Assembly (NCBI GenBank): GCA_902470905.1
Contig: CABRIC010000074.1
Coordinates: 1 to 6,673 of the forward strand
DNA: 6,673 nucleotides
Source of the DNA: an uncultured Collinsella sp.
GTDB lineage: Bacteria > Actinomycetota > Coriobacteriia > Coriobacteriales > Coriobacteriaceae
Direction: 5' to 3'
The translations under genes were made by a program, and so were the position numbers. Positions 4,882 through 6,673 of the stretch are shown here, piece by piece (positions within the stretch are counted from its first letter, which is position 1; the number at the start of each line of letters is the position of its first letter). Under the pieces are notes generated by a model. The model was not told the DNA's origin, ran no database searches, and saw only the letters and a program-made list of their open reading frames with translations.

Positions 4882-5958
4882 TTACACGTTAAAGCGGAAG
4901 TGCACGACGTCGCCATCGGCCATGACATAGTCCTTGCCCTCAATACGCAGTTTGCCGGCGGCCTTGGCGCCCTGCTCACCGCCGAGCTCGATGTAGTCGT
5001 CATAGCCAATGACCTCGGCCTTAATAAAGCCGCGCTCAAAATCGGTGTGGATGACGCCGGCGGCCTGCGGGGCGGTCGCGCCCTGACGAACCGTCCAGGC
5101 CTTGACCTCCATCTCGCCAGCCGTAAAGAACGACTGCAGACCAAGCAGCTTGTAGGCAGCCTGCGCAAGTACGTCCAGACCGGGCTGCTCCAGGCCCAGG
5201 CTCTCCAGGTAGTCGGCGGCGTCCTCGGGATCGAGCTCGGAAAGCTCTGCCTCGATCTTGGCGCAGATGGGCAGCGGCTTGACACCATCGATGGGCGCCA
5301 GATCGTCGTTGAGCATATCCTCGTCCACGTTGGCCACATACAGGATGGGCTTCATGGTGAGCAGGAACAGCCCCTTGGCGGCGGCACGCTCCTCGTCGGT
5401 CATCTCCATGGATGCGGCGCGCTTGCCCTCGTTGAGCCAGGCAAGCAGGCGCTTGGCAACCTCGAACTTGGGCATGAGCTCCTTGTCGCGCTTGGCCTCC
5501 TTCTCGAGCTTAGGCAGCTGCTTCTCGAGCGTGCCCATGTCGGCCAGGATGAGCTCGGTCATGATGGTGTCGGCATCGCCGGCGGGATCGACGAACTCGC
5601 CCGTGCGGCCCACCTCACGCATGACGTTGGGGTCCTTAAAGTAGCGCACGACCTCGCAGATGGCGTCGGTCTCGCGAATGTTGGCCAGGAACTGGTTGCC
5701 CAGGCCCTCGCCCTCGTTAGCGCCCTTCACCAGACCTGCGATGTCGACGAACTCGACCGTCGCCGGCACAATGCGACCCGGGTTAACGATGTCGGCAAGC
5801 TTTTGCAAGCGGCTATCGGGCACGTCGACGATACCCACGTTGGGGTCGATCGTGGCAAACGGGTAGTTGGCGGCAAGGCCGGTCTTTTTGGTAAGCGCGG
5901 TGAACAGCGTCGACTTGCCCACGTTGGGCAGGCCCACGATACCGATGGAAAGGGACAC
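4882..5958 (-). CDS. ychF: Ribosome-associated P-loop NTPase YchF (OLA1 family)
   Basis: This is a near-universal cytosolic Obg-related NTPase that binds ribosomes and is linked to translation and stress or redox responses. Homologues prefer ATP to GTP. At 358 aa it is full length. The G domain has the P-loop GLPNVGKST at residues 9-17, a Thr-containing switch I (NYPFATIDPN, 31-40), the G3 motif DIAG at 72-75, and the variant G4 motif NVDE at 210-213 in place of NKxD, which explains relaxed nucleotide choice. A charged helical insertion (about 140-195) follows the usual coiled-coil position. The C-terminal TGS domain (about 275-358) has the typical FFTAGEMEVKAWTV opening. It starts with GTG at 5958-5956 behind a strong AAAGGAG site (5-nt spacer). 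The membrane-protein gene follows 11 bp after the stop; the Fe-S gene lies 114 bp upstream on the same strand. Confidence 0.97.
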   Translation of the reverse strand: MSLSIGIVGLPNVGKSTLFTALTKKTGLAANYPFATIDPNVGIVDVPDSRLQKLADIVNPGRIVPATVEFVDIAGLVKGANEGEGLGNQFLANIRETDAICEVVRYFKDPNVMREVGRTGEFVDPAGDADTIMTELILADMGTLEKQLPKLEKEAKRDKELMPKFEVAKRLLAWLNEGKRAASMEMTDEERAAAKGLFLLTMKPILYVANVDEDMLNDDLAPIDGVKPLPICAKIEAELSELDPEDAADYLESLGLEQPGLDVLAQAAYKLLGLQSFFTAGEMEVKAWTVRQGATAPQAAGVIHTDFERGFIKAEVIGYDDYIELGGEQGAKAAGKLRIEGKDYVMADGDVVHFRFNV

Positions 5959-5989
5959 GACAGCTCCTTTTGGTACAGGTACTTCAAAC

Positions 5990-6001
5990 CGTATAAGTAT
6001 A
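5990..6001 (-). promoter_or_regulatory. Possible -10 region of ychF
   Basis: The minus strand reads TATACTTATAC at 6001-5991. TATACT matches the -10 consensus at five of six positions and sits about 40 bases before the GTG start. The -35 position would fall inside the GC-rich hairpin at 6002-6045, where no good hexamer is seen, so this is tentative. Confidence 0.35.
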
Positions 6002-6045
6002 GCGCCGCCGCAGCATCCGGGCGAATCCGGACACCGCGGCGGCGC
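6002..6045 (-). terminator. GC-rich hairpin after the Fe-S protein gene, probable terminator
   Basis: GCGCCGCCGC (6002-6011) pairs perfectly with GCGGCGGCGC (6036-6045). Inside the loop TCCGG (6016-6020) also pairs with CCGGA (6027-6031), giving a long two-part stem. It starts 28 bases after the Fe-S gene stop. The downstream minus-strand sequence (TATACTTATAC) is only moderately T-rich, so termination may be incomplete and some read-through into ychF is possible. Confidence 0.55.
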
Positions 6046-6072
6046 AAATGAAGCAGAGATAGAGCTCGCTGA

Positions 6073-6626
6073 CTAGTCCGCGAGCTTCTCCACCTGGTCG
6101 AGCATCTTGTCCAGCTTGGCCTTTGCCTCGGCCTTGACCTTCTCAGCTTCTTCGTGAGCCTTCGCCTTCTGGGCGGCCTTTTCCTCGGCCTCGGGGTCGA
6201 CGACGACCAAGTTGGACGCATCGTGCTCAACAAGCTTGAGCGCGTGCTCGGGACACACCTTGGCACAGGCACCGCAGCCCAAACAATACGTGGACTCCAA
6301 CGCAAAGCGACCGCTTCCCACCAAATCGCAGGCAAACGTGGGGCACACGTTGACGCACTCGCCGCACGACGTGCACTTGTCAAAATCGCACTCCGGCGTA
6401 CTCACCTGCATGTTCTGGGCAAGCTCGGGGTGGTTTTGCAACGTCGAGAGCACCAGCTGGCGACCGTGCGTAAGCGTACGGCGACGCTTGGTCGTCGTGG
6501 TGCCGCACATGGTGTTGAGCGTGCGCTCCAACTGGGTAATCTGGTGGCGGTGGGCTTTGAGTTTCTGCGTCACCGAGGCCAGCGCCGCCGTTGCCGGGTT
6601 GAGCTTGGTCACGGTAAGGCCAGTGG
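6073..6626 (-). CDS. Ferredoxin-like 2x[4Fe-4S] protein with charged C-terminal helix, probably 5'-truncated
   Basis: This is an electron-transfer-type iron-sulfur protein, presumably cytosolic. Two classic cluster motifs are seen, numbering from the GTG at 6612: C80-xx-C83-xx-C86-xxx-C90-P and C110-xx-C113-xx-C116-xxx-C120-P. Extra cysteines lie at 36, 75 and 95. A basic, helical N-terminal region (1-70) precedes the clusters, and residues 141-179 form a Lys/Glu/Ala-rich helix, probably a coiled coil that docks to a partner. The frame stays open from 6612 to the adapter at 6626, and the GTG at 6612 has no ribosome site, so I think the true start is outside the window and a larger N-terminal domain may be missing. 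The redox partner cannot be identified. A hairpin follows the stop. Confidence 0.82.
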
Positions 6627-6673
6627 CTGTCTCTTATACACATCTCCGAGCCCACGAGACGCTACGCTATCTC
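6627..6673. other. Residual Nextera i7 sequencing adapter (not genomic)
   Basis: Positions 6627-6660 are the reverse complement of the left adapter, starting with the Tn5 mosaic end (CTGTCTCTTATACACATCT, 6627-6645). Positions 6661-6668 are the same index in the other orientation (GCTACGCT), followed by the first bases of P7. A minus-strand frame entering from here encodes the well-known adapter peptide MGSEMCIRDS and is spurious. Confidence 0.98.

Noticed and set aside
4900..6051. 383-codon plus-strand frame across ychF
   Set aside because: It is the antisense shadow of ychF with the same compositional signature and no start signals.
6380..6655. Minus-strand frame starting MGSEMCIRDS
   Set aside because: The N-terminus is the translated adapter; the remainder is a shadow of the Fe-S protein gene in another frame.
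1..6673. About 45-bp terminal inverted repeats suggesting a transposon or linear plasmid
   Set aside because: They are Nextera adapter with Tn5 mosaic ends and an index, not biological termini.

Overview
The window looks like one tagmented DNA molecule read end to end. Both termini (1-45 and 6627-6673) are Illumina Nextera i7 adapter with the 19-bp Tn5 mosaic end and the same 8-base index, so real genomic sequence runs from 46 to 6626. Both terminal genes are cut by library preparation, not by biology. The protein sequences (GMP synthetase, cytosolic L-asparaginase, YchF) and the GC-rich coding with C/G-ending codons suggest a gut actinobacterium of class Coriobacteriia, probably Collinsella. 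This assignment rests on recognition by eye and is an inference.

Left part (46-890), accessory in character: on the minus strand a 55-aa ribbon-helix-helix-like protein overlaps by one base the start of a truncated gene whose N-terminus resembles a large type III-like DNA methyltransferase. Upstream of this pair lies a perfect 22-bp palindrome built from three TACGTA boxes at 8-bp spacing, a good operator candidate for the small protein. The stretch from 402 to 890 is AT-rich, has no convincing gene, and is full of short inverted and direct repeats. It ends at the guaA terminator and the guaA 3' end, a known integration site for genomic islands in other bacteria.

Central part (891-3770), housekeeping: guaA (GMP synthetase, minus) is divergent from a cytosolic type I L-asparaginase gene (plus). 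Their 267-bp intergenic region holds a promoter-like pair and an inverted repeat upstream of the asparaginase gene.

Right-centre (3793-4477): a 72-aa XRE-type regulator (minus) is divergent from a 129-aa protein of unknown function (plus). A perfect 24-bp palindrome with a TATAGT -10-like core sits between them. The 129-aa protein looks like a shrunken HAD/Cof-type phosphatase fold whose catalytic acidic residues are replaced. This two-gene module is the most novel-looking item here.

Right part (4487-6626), all minus strand: the 3' portion of a 2x[4Fe-4S] ferredoxin-like protein gene with a charged helical tail, then ychF (universally conserved P-loop NTPase), then, 11 bp further, a three-segment membrane protein of the DUF1648 type, probably co-transcribed with ychF. 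A strong GC-rich hairpin separates the Fe-S gene from ychF.
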